From contig NZ_JAECMS010000003.1 in assembly GCF_016827595.1 (NCBI RefSeq), positions 248,001-312,000 of the forward strand: 64,000 bases of DNA. The letters run 5' to 3'. This document shows, piece by piece, positions 9,799-17,921 of the stretch. The first letter of the stretch is position 1; the number at the start of each line of letters is the position of its first letter. The notes below the pieces were generated by a model. It did no database searches, was not told the origin of the DNA, and saw only the letters and a list, made by a program, of their open reading frames with translations. Made by a program: the position numbers and the translations under genes. The DNA is from Luteirhabdus pelagi (GTDB lineage: Bacteria; Bacteroidota; Bacteroidia; Flavobacteriales; Flavobacteriaceae).

Positions 9799-10506
9799 AT
9801 GAATCTTTTCTACCATCCTTCCATTTTACCAAACGATACCTCGGTGTCTTTCGACAAGGATGAAAGTCGACATATCGCTAAGGTATTGCGCAAACAAATT
9901 GGTGATATGCTTCATGTAACCGATGGCAAGGGCCATTTTTATAAAGTTGAATTGAGCAGTACCCATCAGAAGAAATGTGAAGCGGTGGTGAAAAAGGTCG
10001 AAAAGCAGGAGCCACTACCCTATCGACTTCATATGGCGGTGGCGCCTACCAAAACGAATGATCGTTTCGAAACCTTCTTGGAAAAAGCAACTGAAATCGG
10101 CATTACGGAAATTACGCCAATCCTTTGTGACCATAGCGAACGCACCAATGTGAAACCCGATCGCTACGAACGAATATTGGTCAGTGCCATGAAACAATCG
10201 CTAAAAGCATATTTACCGACCCTGCACCCTACTATGTCATTTAAGGATTTCTTAAATCAAGATCTTAATGCTTCAGTAAAAGGAATTGCGCATTGTGAAC
10301 AGGGCGAAAAGAAAAAATTGAAGGAAATCGTATCACCGGTAGCGGATGTCTTGTTGTTGGTTGGACCCGAAGGCGACTTTTCTTCCGAAGAAATTCAACT
10401 AGCTCAAGCGAAAGGGTTTTTGCCCATCACGTTGGGGAATACGCGTCTACGTACCGAAACAGCAGCGATTGTGGCCTGTCATAGCATTGCTTTTCTTAAT
10501 CTATAA
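9799..10506 (+). CDS. rsmE: 16S rRNA (uracil-1498 N3)-methyltransferase RsmE
   Basis: This 235-residue SPOUT-class methyltransferase methylates U1498 of 16S rRNA. The N-terminal PUA-like part (HPSILPNDTSVSFDKDESRH) and the C-terminal knotted SAM site are clear: LLVGPEGDFSSEEI followed by LGNTRLRTETAAI. I chose ATG at 9799 because the conserved N-terminus starts there (MNLFYHP). An upstream in-frame ATG inside tsaD would only add unrelated residues. It follows tsaD by 4 bases. Confidence 0.95.
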   Translation: MNLFYHPSILPNDTSVSFDKDESRHIAKVLRKQIGDMLHVTDGKGHFYKVELSSTHQKKCEAVVKKVEKQEPLPYRLHMAVAPTKTNDRFETFLEKATEIGITEITPILCDHSERTNVKPDRYERILVSAMKQSLKAYLPTLHPTMSFKDFLNQDLNASVKGIAHCEQGEKKKLKEIVSPVADVLLLVGPEGDFSSEEIQLAQAKGFLPITLGNTRLRTETAAIVACHSIAFLNL

Positions 10507-10648
10507 TGAAATGAACAAAACTGGTATTCATTTTGTTTCTTCTTCATTGTAAAAACGCATAATTTATAAGTGTATTACAAAGGATGTTCCCTGTAAATAA
10601 TAGCAACAGTTAGAAATTCCTTGCACCAAGAATGCTTATTTTTGATAT

Positions 10649-11293
10649 ATGAAATACCTTTTTTTCCTATTCTTGACACTCTTTTTTCTTACTACATCCA
10701 ATGGCCAAGAAATCGCAGTCTTGAAGTATGGTGGCGGTGGCGATTGGTACAGTAACCCTACGGCGCTTCCTAATTTAGCACGGTTTTGTAACGAGACTAT
10801 CGGAACGGCTTTAAAGGCAGACACCCAAACAGTTTCTCCGGGCAGCATCGATCTTTTCGATTATCCATTTGTACATATGACAGGTCATGGAAATGTATTT
10901 TTTACTGCAGAAGAGGCCGAAAACCTTCGTACCTATCTTTTGAGTGGCGGGTTTCTTCATATTGACGATAACTATGGAATGGACCAGTACATTCGAGAGG
11001 AGCTGAAAAAAGTTTTCCCGAACACTGAATTACGGGAATTACCGGCTTCGCATCCGATATTCAATCAGCATTTTGATTTCCCTGATGGCTTACCCAAGAT
11101 TCACGAACACGATCGCGGTCGTCCACAAGCCTTTGGCATCGAACATGAAGGAAGGTTGGTGCTTTTGTACACGTTCGAAAGCGATTTGGGTGATGGCTGG
11201 GAAAACCCTGAAATTCACAACGACCCGGAAGAGGTTCGAAGAATGGCGCTTCAAATGGGAGCCAATATTGTGGGCTACGTATTTCAAAACTAA
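10649..11293 (+). CDS. DUF4159 domain secreted protein
   Basis: The protein has 214 residues with a signal peptide (about residues 1-19, ending TTSNGQ). It matches the DUF4159 family, whose fold resembles glutamine amidotransferases or a Rossmann-like flavodoxin fold, but whose function is not established. Visible signatures are KYGGGGDWYSNPTALPNL, the VHMTGHGNVFF segment, GGFLHIDDNYG and the SHPIF motif. Its stop overlaps the start of the SpoU gene (TAATG), so the two are translationally coupled. A TATTTTTG element at 10637-10644 resembles a promoter but lies only 4 bases before the ATG, too close for a normal leader. Confidence 0.85.
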   Translation: MKYLFFLFLTLFFLTTSNGQEIAVLKYGGGGDWYSNPTALPNLARFCNETIGTALKADTQTVSPGSIDLFDYPFVHMTGHGNVFFTAEEAENLRTYLLSGGFLHIDDNYGMDQYIREELKKVFPNTELRELPASHPIFNQHFDFPDGLPKIHEHDRGRPQAFGIEHEGRLVLLYTFESDLGDGWENPEIHNDPEEVRRMALQMGANIVGYVFQN

Positions 11294-11796
11294 TGGCATT
11301 GCAGCAGTCGCATACCGATGTTTCCTTTGAAAGGAAAACTTTTCCATTAATACTTCTCTGTGATGGCGTTACCGGTCCTGCAAATTTTGGCGGACTGTTT
11401 CGATTGGCCGATGCTTTTGGAGTTGAAAAAATCATCTTTAGCAACACTGATTTTGATAGTTCATCACCACGATTAAAACGTACTGCAAGAAATACGGTAG
11501 AAAAGACGCCATTTGAAATAGTAGATGATACCCAAGAAATTCTTAACCTATACAAATACCAAGCTTATACTATCCTTTCACTGGAAATCACAACGGAGAG
11601 TATTCCTATCCAAGATTACAATACGAAACTTAAAAAATGCGTATTGGTCGTTGGAAGCGAACGAAACGGTGTTTCGGAAGCGGTACTAAATACTAGTGAC
11701 GTACATCTTCACATCCCTATGTTTGGCGAAAACAGCAGCATGAATGTAACACAGGCTACAGGAATCGCATTGCATGAGTTAACAAAACTTTTGTAA
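11293..11796 (+). CDS. TrmH/SpoU family RNA 2'-O-ribose methyltransferase
   Basis: This 167-residue protein is a minimal SPOUT methyltransferase of the SpoU branch without an N-terminal RNA-binding extension. The three class motifs are present: PANFGGLFRLADAFGV (motif 1), VVGSERNGVSE (motif 2) and IPMFGENSSMNVTQATGIAL (motif 3), which form the trefoil-knot SAM site. The target RNA cannot be told from sequence; tRNA is common for small members. The start overlaps the stop of the DUF4159 gene by one base, and the AI-2E-like permease begins 32 bases downstream. Confidence 0.93.
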   Translation: MALQQSHTDVSFERKTFPLILLCDGVTGPANFGGLFRLADAFGVEKIIFSNTDFDSSSPRLKRTARNTVEKTPFEIVDDTQEILNLYKYQAYTILSLEITTESIPIQDYNTKLKKCVLVVGSERNGVSEAVLNTSDVHLHIPMFGENSSMNVTQATGIALHELTKLL

Positions 11797-11828
11797 CGCT
11801 GCATCTATGATTATGGTATCTTAGCCAC

Positions 11829-12929
11829 ATGGAAAAGCGAGGAAGAGCCAAAGCTATATCAATTGGGATTCTTAGAGCCTTGGGCGTTTTGGCCGGTTTA
11901 GTCTTCCTTATCTGGTTTTTCTTTAGCATACAGTCACTCCTACTTTTTATTGGAATTGCCATTGTAATCTCCCTGATCGGACGACCGTTGATGCAATTCC
12001 TGAAGTATCGTCTTAAGTTTAGTAATACGCTAGCATCGTTTACAACATTGTTGTTGGTAATAGCTTCCATAGTGCTGCTATTACGAATTTTTGTTCCTAT
12101 CATTATTGAACAAAGTAAAAACATTTCGAATATCGATTTCGACTTGGTGAAGCAGGACCTTTATGAGCTAAATATACAGGCTAGCGATTATCTTGGGGTA
12201 GAACAGATCGATATTGTAGAGGGTATAAAACGCACCGAATATGTCCGAAATTTTGATTTAGAATTGATTCCCAGCTTTATCGATATCTTCTTTGGAAATA
12301 TAGGCTCTTTAATTGTTGGGCTATTTGCGGTACTCTTTATTTCCTTCTTTTTATTGAAAGATGAGAATCTTATTGCCAATGCGGTTACCACCTTCGCGCA
12401 ACCTGGTCGCGAAAAAAGATTTTTGGTGGTGTTGAATAAAATCAAGGAGTTATTGTCACGCTACTTTATCGGATTGGTACTTCAGATATTGATTCTAAGT
12501 GTTTTCTACACTGTTCTCTTGGTGTTTTTCGATATTAAGAATCCGGTAGCCATTGCATTAATCTGTGCCTTTTTGAATATTGTTCCTTACCTCGGTCCCA
12601 TCATTGCTGGAGCGTTAATGCTATTAGTGGTAGTCTCTAATAATTTAGGCGCTGATTTTTCAACTGAATTGTTGCCAAAATTACTTTACATACTTGGTGG
12701 CTATTCCTTGGCACAGGTATTCGATAATTTGATTACCCAACCAGTGGTTTTCGCCAAGAGTGTACACTCGCATCCACTGGAGATATTCCTTGTTATATTA
12801 ATCGGTGGATTTCTATTCGGAGTCGCCGGGATGATATTGGCAGTTCCTACTTACACCGCTCTAAAGGTTATTTCGAAAGAATTCCTATCTGAATATAAAA
12901 TCGTACAACGACTTACCAAAAACCTATAA
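11829..12929 (+). CDS. AI-2E family membrane permease
   Basis: The 366-residue protein has about eight hydrophobic segments in the pattern of the AI-2E exporter family (PF01594): three near the N-terminus, a soluble amphipathic region of about 100 residues, then helices including ISFFLLKDE and the long C-terminal block. The conserved FLNIVPYLGPIIAG and the terminal GGFLFGVAGMILAVPTYTALKV are hallmarks. Family members are described as transporters, mostly of unknown substrate; the AI-2 name does not prove quorum-signal export here. The next gene starts 5 bases after its stop. Confidence 0.93.
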   Translation: MEKRGRAKAISIGILRALGVLAGLVFLIWFFFSIQSLLLFIGIAIVISLIGRPLMQFLKYRLKFSNTLASFTTLLLVIASIVLLLRIFVPIIIEQSKNISNIDFDLVKQDLYELNIQASDYLGVEQIDIVEGIKRTEYVRNFDLELIPSFIDIFFGNIGSLIVGLFAVLFISFFLLKDENLIANAVTTFAQPGREKRFLVVLNKIKELLSRYFIGLVLQILILSVFYTVLLVFFDIKNPVAIALICAFLNIVPYLGPIIAGALMLLVVVSNNLGADFSTELLPKLLYILGGYSLAQVFDNLITQPVVFAKSVHSHPLEIFLVILIGGFLFGVAGMILAVPTYTALKVISKEFLSEYKIVQRLTKNL

Positions 12930-12934
12930 TCCTT

Positions 12935-14110
12935 TTGAACCAAAAATTGCTTCAAAAAGACGTACAAGAGTTCATCGCCGATTTTGATGGTGATATTTCC
13001 AGATTGGCTCTAAAAGGTAGTCCGTTTGAAGAAGTGGATACAAAAGAACTATTGGAACAACTTGAAAGCAGGCAAAAAGCTGAGAAAAAACTTCCCACTT
13101 GGTTTTATGCTGAAGGGATCTATTGGCCGCCCAAGGTTAGTATAGAGCAAACTTCTTCCGAAGAAACCGCTGCCTACAAAGCTTCCTTGATCAATGGAAA
13201 AACATTGGCCGATCTTACAGGTGGCTTTGGAGTCGATACTTTCTATTTCGCGAAACGATTTGCAACCGTTGTTTACTTTGAAAAAAATGAAGCACTCGCG
13301 AATATAGCTGAACATAACTTCAACCGGTTAGGATTGACCAATATTCAAGTAGAACCTAAAAATGGCGTTTATGGGATACAGAACCAATCTTTCGATTGGC
13401 TTTATATCGACCCAAGCAGAAGAAGCGATACGAAAGGAAAGGTTTTCCTTTTAGAAGATTGTGAACCAAATATTATTGAAGGTTTGCCAAGTTTGTTTGA
13501 GAGCAGTCCTAATATCATGGTGAAAACATCACCCATGCTTGATATCAGTATCGGGCTTGAAGCAATGCAAAACGTACGTGAAATTCATGTCGTAGCAGTA
13601 AATAATGAAGTGAAGGAGCTTTTATGGATTCTTTCGAAGGACTTTAATGAAAAGCCGAAAGTAGTAACCAAGAATCTTAGGGAGAATAGAAACGAAACAT
13701 ATTCTTTTTTTTGGGATGAAACAGTAGAAGCTGTATATGGCGAACCTAGCCGCTTTTTGTACGAGCCTAATGCTGCCATCATGAAGAGTGGCGCTTTTCA
13801 GTTGTTGACAAAAAGCTTTAAGGTTAAGAAACTCCATGAGCACTCCCATTTATATACGAGTGATGTATTACGTGAATTCCCTGGTCGTATCTTTTCTGTT
13901 GAACAAGTACTTCCCTATTCAAAGAAATCGATTCGGGAAAGCAACTTTTCAAAAGCCAATATCACTACCCGCAATTTCCCTGAATCTGTAGCCCAGCTAC
14001 GAAAGAAATGGAAGATTTCCGATGGTGGTGAATTGTATTTGTTTTTCACTACCCTTTTGAATGATAAAAAGATTGTTCTTGTTTGTAAAAAAATAGATTC
14101 GGGAAGGTGA
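12935..14110 (+). CDS. PG_1098-like class I SAM-dependent methyltransferase with THUMP-like C-terminal domain
   Basis: The 391-residue protein has a short N-terminal helical region and a Rossmann methyltransferase core (about 70-250). Motif I is LADLTGGFGVDTFYFAK and the catalytic loop is WLYIDPSRRSDTKG. The C-terminal part (about 280-390) fits the THUMP-like/ferredoxin-like domain found in PG_1098 relatives. The substrate is probably RNA but is not known. The start is a TTG at 12935, 5 bases after the permease stop; no in-frame ATG would preserve the conserved N-terminus. It closes the plus-strand cluster that begins with the DUF4159 gene. Confidence 0.88.
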   Translation: MNQKLLQKDVQEFIADFDGDISRLALKGSPFEEVDTKELLEQLESRQKAEKKLPTWFYAEGIYWPPKVSIEQTSSEETAAYKASLINGKTLADLTGGFGVDTFYFAKRFATVVYFEKNEALANIAEHNFNRLGLTNIQVEPKNGVYGIQNQSFDWLYIDPSRRSDTKGKVFLLEDCEPNIIEGLPSLFESSPNIMVKTSPMLDISIGLEAMQNVREIHVVAVNNEVKELLWILSKDFNEKPKVVTKNLRENRNETYSFFWDETVEAVYGEPSRFLYEPNAAIMKSGAFQLLTKSFKVKKLHEHSHLYTSDVLREFPGRIFSVEQVLPYSKKSIRESNFSKANITTRNFPESVAQLRKKWKISDGGELYLFFTTLLNDKKIVLVCKKIDSGR

Positions 14111-14174
14111 TTTTTATAATTTCAAACTGATTTATAAGGTATTAAAAATCGCTTCAAAAAAGGTTATATTTTTT

Positions 14175-14205
14175 TTGTGTAAAACGGAATGAAGCGTTAC
14201 ATTTG
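14175..14205 (+). promoter_or_regulatory. Bacteroidota-type promoter of the tRNA-Ser/tRNA-Pro unit
   Basis: A -33 TTG (14175-14177) is followed after 20 bases by the -7 element TACATTTG (14198-14205), a full match to TAnnTTTG. The start of transcription would fall near 14211, about 55 bases before tRNA-Ser. Confidence 0.7.
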
Positions 14206-14267
14206 CACCCGCCTACTAGATAATGTGGGACACGGCTTGAAGAAAGCAGACGATCATATAAGTTTTT

Positions 14268-14351
14268 GGAGAGGTGCCGGAGTGGTAACGGAGCAGATTG
14301 CTAATCTGTCAACGCGCAAGCGTTGCCCGGGTTCGAGTCCCGGTCTCTCCG
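14268..14351 (+). tRNA. tRNA-Ser (anticodon GCT)
   Basis: A complete class II cloverleaf can be folded. The acceptor stem GGAGAGG pairs with the 3' TCTCTCC (one G-U), the anticodon stem-loop holds TTGCTAA with anticodon GCT, the long variable arm is the hairpin CAACGC-GCAA-GCGTTG, and the T arm is CCGGG-TTCGAGT-CCCGG. The discriminator is G and CCA is not encoded. It reads AGC and AGU codons. Confidence 0.97.
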
Positions 14352-14438
14352 CATTTTTTTTGGAAATTGACCGACAATTTCCATGACAAGACTAGGTTTT
14401 TCTCACCTGCTTAAAGAAAGAGAGCTTTGACATTTTTT

Positions 14439-14513
14439 CGGGGTGTAGCGTAGCCCGGTTATCGCGCCTGCTTTGGGAGCAGGAGGTCGCAGGTTCGAAT
14501 CCTGCCACCCCGA
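14439..14513 (+). tRNA. tRNA-Pro (anticodon TGG)
   Basis: The acceptor stem CGGGGTG pairs with CACCCCG, the anticodon stem CCTGC/GCAGG carries loop TTTGGGA with anticodon TGG, and the T arm is GCAGG-TTCGAAT-CCTGC. The discriminator is A and CCA is not encoded. It lies 87 bases after tRNA-Ser, probably in the same transcript, and is followed directly by a terminator. Confidence 0.97.
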
Positions 14514-14519
14514 CATATA

Positions 14520-14546
14520 AAACCGGACATTTGTCCGGTTTTTTTG
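14520..14546 (+). terminator. Intrinsic terminator of the tRNA-Ser/Pro unit
   Basis: The inverted repeat AAACCGGAC-ATTT-GTCCGGTTT is followed by a run of T, seven bases after the end of tRNA-Pro. Confidence 0.9.
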
Positions 14547-14555
14547 TTTAAAAAA

Positions 14556-14650
14556 GTAATCGCTCAGCTGGATACCCACCCGTATCCAACGATACGGTCG
14601 TGCAAGGAGCATTCCGCTAAGGCGGTACGGTCGTGAGTTTACGACCTGAA
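14556..14650 (+). pseudogene. Degenerate tRNA-Arg-like copy 1
   Basis: This stretch shares with the functional tRNA-Arg at 14776 the D-arm segment CTCAGCTGGATA, the GAGCAT box and CGGTCGTGAGTT, in the same order, but it cannot fold as a tRNA. The 5' acceptor strand is lost. About 30 bases containing the 7-bp hairpin CCGTATC-CAAC-GATACGG sit in the D-arm/anticodon junction. The anticodon arm is replaced by CCGC-TAAG-GCGG, and the T arm and 3' acceptor strand are replaced by GGTCGTGA-GT-TTACGACC, which is self-complementary with one G-U. It is followed by the same 25-base linker that precedes the functional tRNA. Confidence 0.72.
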
Positions 14651-14670
14651 ACATAAAATATTGAAATACT

Positions 14671-14752
14671 GGTCCCGTAGCTCAGCTGGATACCTGCCAA
14701 GGTCAGGCAAGGAGCATCCCGCTAAAGCGGGACGGTCGTGAGTTCACGACCT
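14671..14752 (+). pseudogene. Degenerate tRNA-Arg-like copy 2
   Basis: The first 22 bases (GGTCCCGTAGCTCAGCTGGA plus TA) are identical to the 5' end of tRNA-Arg at 14776, but the copy then departs. About 20 extra bases (CCTGCCAAGGTCAGGCAAGG) occupy the D-arm, the anticodon arm is the tight hairpin TCCCGC-TAAA-GCGGGA with no anticodon loop, and the 3' end is the perfect hairpin GGTCGTGA-GT-TCACGACC in place of the T arm and acceptor strand. Linkers before and after this copy (ACATAnAATATTGAAATACT) match, showing a tandem duplication. It is not expected to make a functional tRNA. Confidence 0.77.
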
Positions 14753-14775
14753 AAAACATACAATATTGAAATACT

Positions 14776-14849
14776 GGTCCCGTAGCTCAGCTGGATAGAG
14801 CATCTGCCTTCTAAGCAGACGGTCGTGAGTTCGAATCTCGCCGGGATCA
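14776..14849 (+). tRNA. tRNA-Arg (anticodon TCT)
   Basis: A normal cloverleaf folds: acceptor GGTCCCG with CGGGATC (one G-U), D arm, anticodon stem TCTGC/GCAGA with loop CTTCTAA giving anticodon TCT, and a T arm with GTTCGAAT. The discriminator is A and CCA is not encoded. It reads AGA and AGG. It is the only intact copy of a three-unit tandem array and is followed by a terminator. Confidence 0.96.
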
Positions 14850-14857
14850 CATCAACT

Positions 14858-14883
14858 CCCCACAGTTTTTGTGGGGTTTTTTT
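14858..14883 (+). terminator. Intrinsic terminator of tRNA-Arg
   Basis: The stem CCCCAC-AGTTTTT-GTGGGG is followed by seven T, 9 bases after tRNA-Arg. It also separates the tRNA array from the convergent polymerase operon, whose last stop is at 14905. Confidence 0.9.
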
Positions 14884-14904
14884 GTTTATGGTGCGTACTA
14901 TTTT

Positions 14905-17900
14905 CTAGGCCTTTATTTCTTTTCGCTTTGCACCCTTATTCAAGGTTTCAAAGCTAGGTTCATCGGGAATTCTAGGATCGGGTTTCAACGATAGCTTTCG
15001 CGACCAGTGAATGTCCATACTATGATGACCAAATTCTTCCGTTATTTTTCCGTAACAAGCATACACGCCTCTTCCGTGAATTGGATACTTTTCAACTACT
15101 CGCGTAAAATGGACGGCATCAAAATAATGACCGTCGGCATCCACAAAGGTGCTTAGTCGCATGCGTTTGCCGTGTTTCGTGGTGTTGAAGCGCGTATTCA
15201 CCAAAACTCCATACAGCAACATTTCCCTATTGCAAAACCTACGCATATCGGCTGCCTTTAAATCATTTTCCAAGGGTTCTGAAATCAAATTGAAATAATC
15301 ACACAACGGAAACCCCAATAGTTCCATCTGGTCGTAGGCATCTTCCAACCAATTATGTTCTAAGGATGGTAACGTAAACCTCTTATGTTCTTGTTGAAAC
15401 AGTCGCGGGTGCGACACCTTCCGCTTTCCCGCTTCAATCTTGAACAAGGCAGCCCAAAGCAATTCTGTTTTTGGACTACCCGTAAACCGAAACGCTCCGA
15501 TCCGAACCAAAATCGTGAGTTGTTCCAACGAAATTGAAACCCTATCTATGAAATTGTCTAAAGATGAAAACGGTCCGTACAACTGACGCTCCGAAAGCAA
15601 TCGCTGAATGGTATTATGCTCTAAATTCTTCAAGTAGCCAAAACCTAAGAAAATCTTATCACCTTCAATCCTATTGGCATGGTCACTTTTATTGATACAC
15701 GGAGGGTACACGGTGCCGCCACACATCTTGATTTCATGGATATAATGTTCGGTACTGTAAAACCCTCCCCCGTTGTTCAGCACGGCCACCATAAATTCCA
15801 ATGGGAAGTAACACTTTAAGTATAGGCTTTGATAGCTCTCCACCGCATACGAAGCGGAGTGTCCCTTCGCAAAGGCATAACCCGCAAAACCGGCAATCTG
15901 TTCCCATATTTCAAAAATGACTGCATCGGGATAACCACGATCGCGACAGTTTCTGATGAACTTCTTTTCCACTTCCGCAAACTCGGCCCGTGATCGAAAC
16001 TTACCGCTCATTCCCCTTCGCAGTACGTCGGCTTCACCCAAATCGAGCCCTGCAAATTGGTGTGCCACCTTCAACACATCTTCCTGATATACCATGATTC
16101 CATACGTTTCCGGCATGATTTCAGCCAAAACGGGATGCGCTTCCTTTCGTCGCTCGGGTTCACGGTGCCTTCGAATGTATTCTTTTTTCATTCCAGAGGA
16201 AGAAACACCCGGACGAATTACCGAACTCGCTGCCACCAGGCCCAAGTAGTCCTTCACCTTCAACTTCTTCATTAATCCACGCATTGCAGGACTTTCCACA
16301 TAATAGGCACCTATTGCCTTTCCTTCACTTAGCAGGCGGTTGATATTTTCATCATTTTTGAAGGTTTCCACTTGGGAAATATCGATTGGCGGAAGTTCGG
16401 GTCGGTTTTCCTGAATGATTTCAACTGCATCCTTAATTTTTGCCAAACCACGTTGTCCCAGAATGTCGAACTTAAAAATACCGGCATCCTCCGCAATAAT
16501 CATATCGAACTGTACTGTTGGAAAGCCCTTGGGAGGCAGATCGGTCGCAGAATAGTAATGCATAGACCTATCGAGAATCAATATTCCTGCGGAATGTACG
16601 CTTAAGTGATTCGGAAAACCTTGGATCAACTTACCGTATTTTAACACCAACGTTCCCATTTCATCCAGGGCTGAAACCGTATAACGTCCTTCACTAAGCT
16701 TATCTATTTCTTCCTTGGGCAAGCCGAATACCTTCCCCAATTCACGCACCACCGCTCGATATTTAAAGGTATTGTAAGTAGCCAACAAAGCGGTGTTTTC
16801 GAAACGTTCAAAAATATAGGCGGTTATCGCCTCCCGATCGCGCCAATCGAAATCGATATCGAAATCGGGTGGCGAAGCACGGTAAGGATTGATAAAACGC
16901 TCAAAATACAGATCGAGTTCAATAGGATCTACATCCGTAATTCCGATAATATAGGCAACGATACTATTGGCACCGCTTCCACGACCGACATGAAAAAAGC
17001 CTTGCGATTTGGCATAGGAAACGATATCGTGATTGATCAAAAAGTAGGATACAAAATCCATCTTACGAATGGTCTTAAGCTCTGTCTTCAATCGCTTTTG
17101 AACTACTTCATCAGGATTTTGGTAGCGCTTTGGCAGTCCTTCTTCACACAATGCCTTTAACCTGTTGAAATCGTCTTCCTTGGAAATTCCGTATACCTGG
17201 AGGTTTTGCGACACCCGACTTTCACCAAATTGAAAATGAATGCTACACTCTTGAAGCAACCACTCCGTATTTTTGATGATATACGGAAAATCAATATATT
17301 TCTCCAATAGCGCTTCTTGGAGAAGCATCTTTTCTGAAAGAGACCCCTCCTCGGTAGTGGGAAGCTTGCTCAGCAAAATATTGTTATCGATAGCCCGTAA
17401 CAAGCGGTGCGCATTGAAATCGCGCTTGTTTCGGAAAGTAACAGGCTGTTGAATGACCAGTTTATCGGTGTAGGAGCGATAGGCTGAAAACGGTAAGCGA
17501 CGAAGGTTTTCGATAGAGATTCCGATGAATTCGTGTTCGGCAAAGTCCTTTTTTTCCAACTGTAAGACTTTTTCGAAAGGATAGATAACGAATACGTTGG
17601 AAAAGGAAGGTGCTTCTTCTGGAATCGCAAGCTGTTGATGTGAATGCTTCGATAAAAAGCTATTCAGTTCTTGAAAACCATCATTGTTCTTCGCCAAACC
17701 CACGAATTGCTGTTCGGCCCCGTTTCGGAAATCGATGCCAACAATCGGTCGGATGTTGAACTCGGGCGCTTTTCGGATAAAGTTCAAACAGGCCGAAGTA
17801 TTGTTGATATCGGTCAGCGCCAAGGTCTTCACTCCACATTCGGCAGCCAGTTCCAGCAAGGCTATTTCGGAAAAGGTGCCGAAGCGAAGCGAATAGTATG

Positions 17901-17919
17901 TATGGCAATTCAAATACAT
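14905..17919 (-). CDS. DNA polymerase III alpha subunit, DnaE2/ImuC-type translesion polymerase
   Basis: The 1004-residue protein is a C-family polymerase, much shorter than a replicative DnaE. The order is a PHP domain (1-210), the polymerase core (about 270-620), a helix-hairpin-helix region (about 740-830) and a C-terminal OB fold (about 890-960). The palm aspartates are visible in PPDFDIDFDWRDRE and in KFDILGQRGL. The PHP metal site looks degenerate: the usual H-x-H and TDHGN motifs read CHTYYS and TDINN, so proofreading by this domain is unlikely, as in DnaE2. It lies 2 bases after the Y-family polymerase gene, so the two are one operon comparable to ImuB-DnaE2 mutasome cassettes. No imuA-like gene is adjacent. 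Confidence 0.9.
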   Translation of the reverse strand: MYLNCHTYYSLRFGTFSEIALLELAAECGVKTLALTDINNTSACLNFIRKAPEFNIRPIVGIDFRNGAEQQFVGLAKNNDGFQELNSFLSKHSHQQLAIPEEAPSFSNVFVIYPFEKVLQLEKKDFAEHEFIGISIENLRRLPFSAYRSYTDKLVIQQPVTFRNKRDFNAHRLLRAIDNNILLSKLPTTEEGSLSEKMLLQEALLEKYIDFPYIIKNTEWLLQECSIHFQFGESRVSQNLQVYGISKEDDFNRLKALCEEGLPKRYQNPDEVVQKRLKTELKTIRKMDFVSYFLINHDIVSYAKSQGFFHVGRGSGANSIVAYIIGITDVDPIELDLYFERFINPYRASPPDFDIDFDWRDREAITAYIFERFENTALLATYNTFKYRAVVRELGKVFGLPKEEIDKLSEGRYTVSALDEMGTLVLKYGKLIQGFPNHLSVHSAGILILDRSMHYYSATDLPPKGFPTVQFDMIIAEDAGIFKFDILGQRGLAKIKDAVEIIQENRPELPPIDISQVETFKNDENINRLLSEGKAIGAYYVESPAMRGLMKKLKVKDYLGLVAASSVIRPGVSSSGMKKEYIRRHREPERRKEAHPVLAEIMPETYGIMVYQEDVLKVAHQFAGLDLGEADVLRRGMSGKFRSRAEFAEVEKKFIRNCRDRGYPDAVIFEIWEQIAGFAGYAFAKGHSASYAVESYQSLYLKCYFPLEFMVAVLNNGGGFYSTEHYIHEIKMCGGTVYPPCINKSDHANRIEGDKIFLGFGYLKNLEHNTIQRLLSERQLYGPFSSLDNFIDRVSISLEQLTILVRIGAFRFTGSPKTELLWAALFKIEAGKRKVSHPRLFQQEHKRFTLPSLEHNWLEDAYDQMELLGFPLCDYFNLISEPLENDLKAADMRRFCNREMLLYGVLVNTRFNTTKHGKRMRLSTFVDADGHYFDAVHFTRVVEKYPIHGRGVYACYGKITEEFGHHSMDIHWSRKLSLKPDPRIPDEPSFETLNKGAKRKEIKA

Positions 17920-17921
17920 AT

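Noticed and set aside
10637-10644. Promoter -7 element for the DUF4159 gene
   Set aside because: TATTTTTG matches the consensus but is only 4 bases before the ATG and has no -33 TTG at the right distance, so transcription would start within the codon.
11061-11555. 164-residue minus-strand open frame
   Set aside because: It is antisense to the DUF4159 and SpoU genes, both supported by strong motifs.
14189-14386. Plus-strand open frame across tRNA-Ser
   Set aside because: It is translated through the tRNA and has no protein-like features.
14403-14654. Minus-strand open frame across tRNA-Pro and the first tRNA-Arg-like copy
   Set aside because: It runs antisense through a tRNA, a terminator and repeat DNA, which is a chance frame common at tRNA loci.
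14556-14752. Additional functional tRNA-Arg genes
   Set aside because: Neither copy can form an anticodon loop, T arm or 3' acceptor strand.
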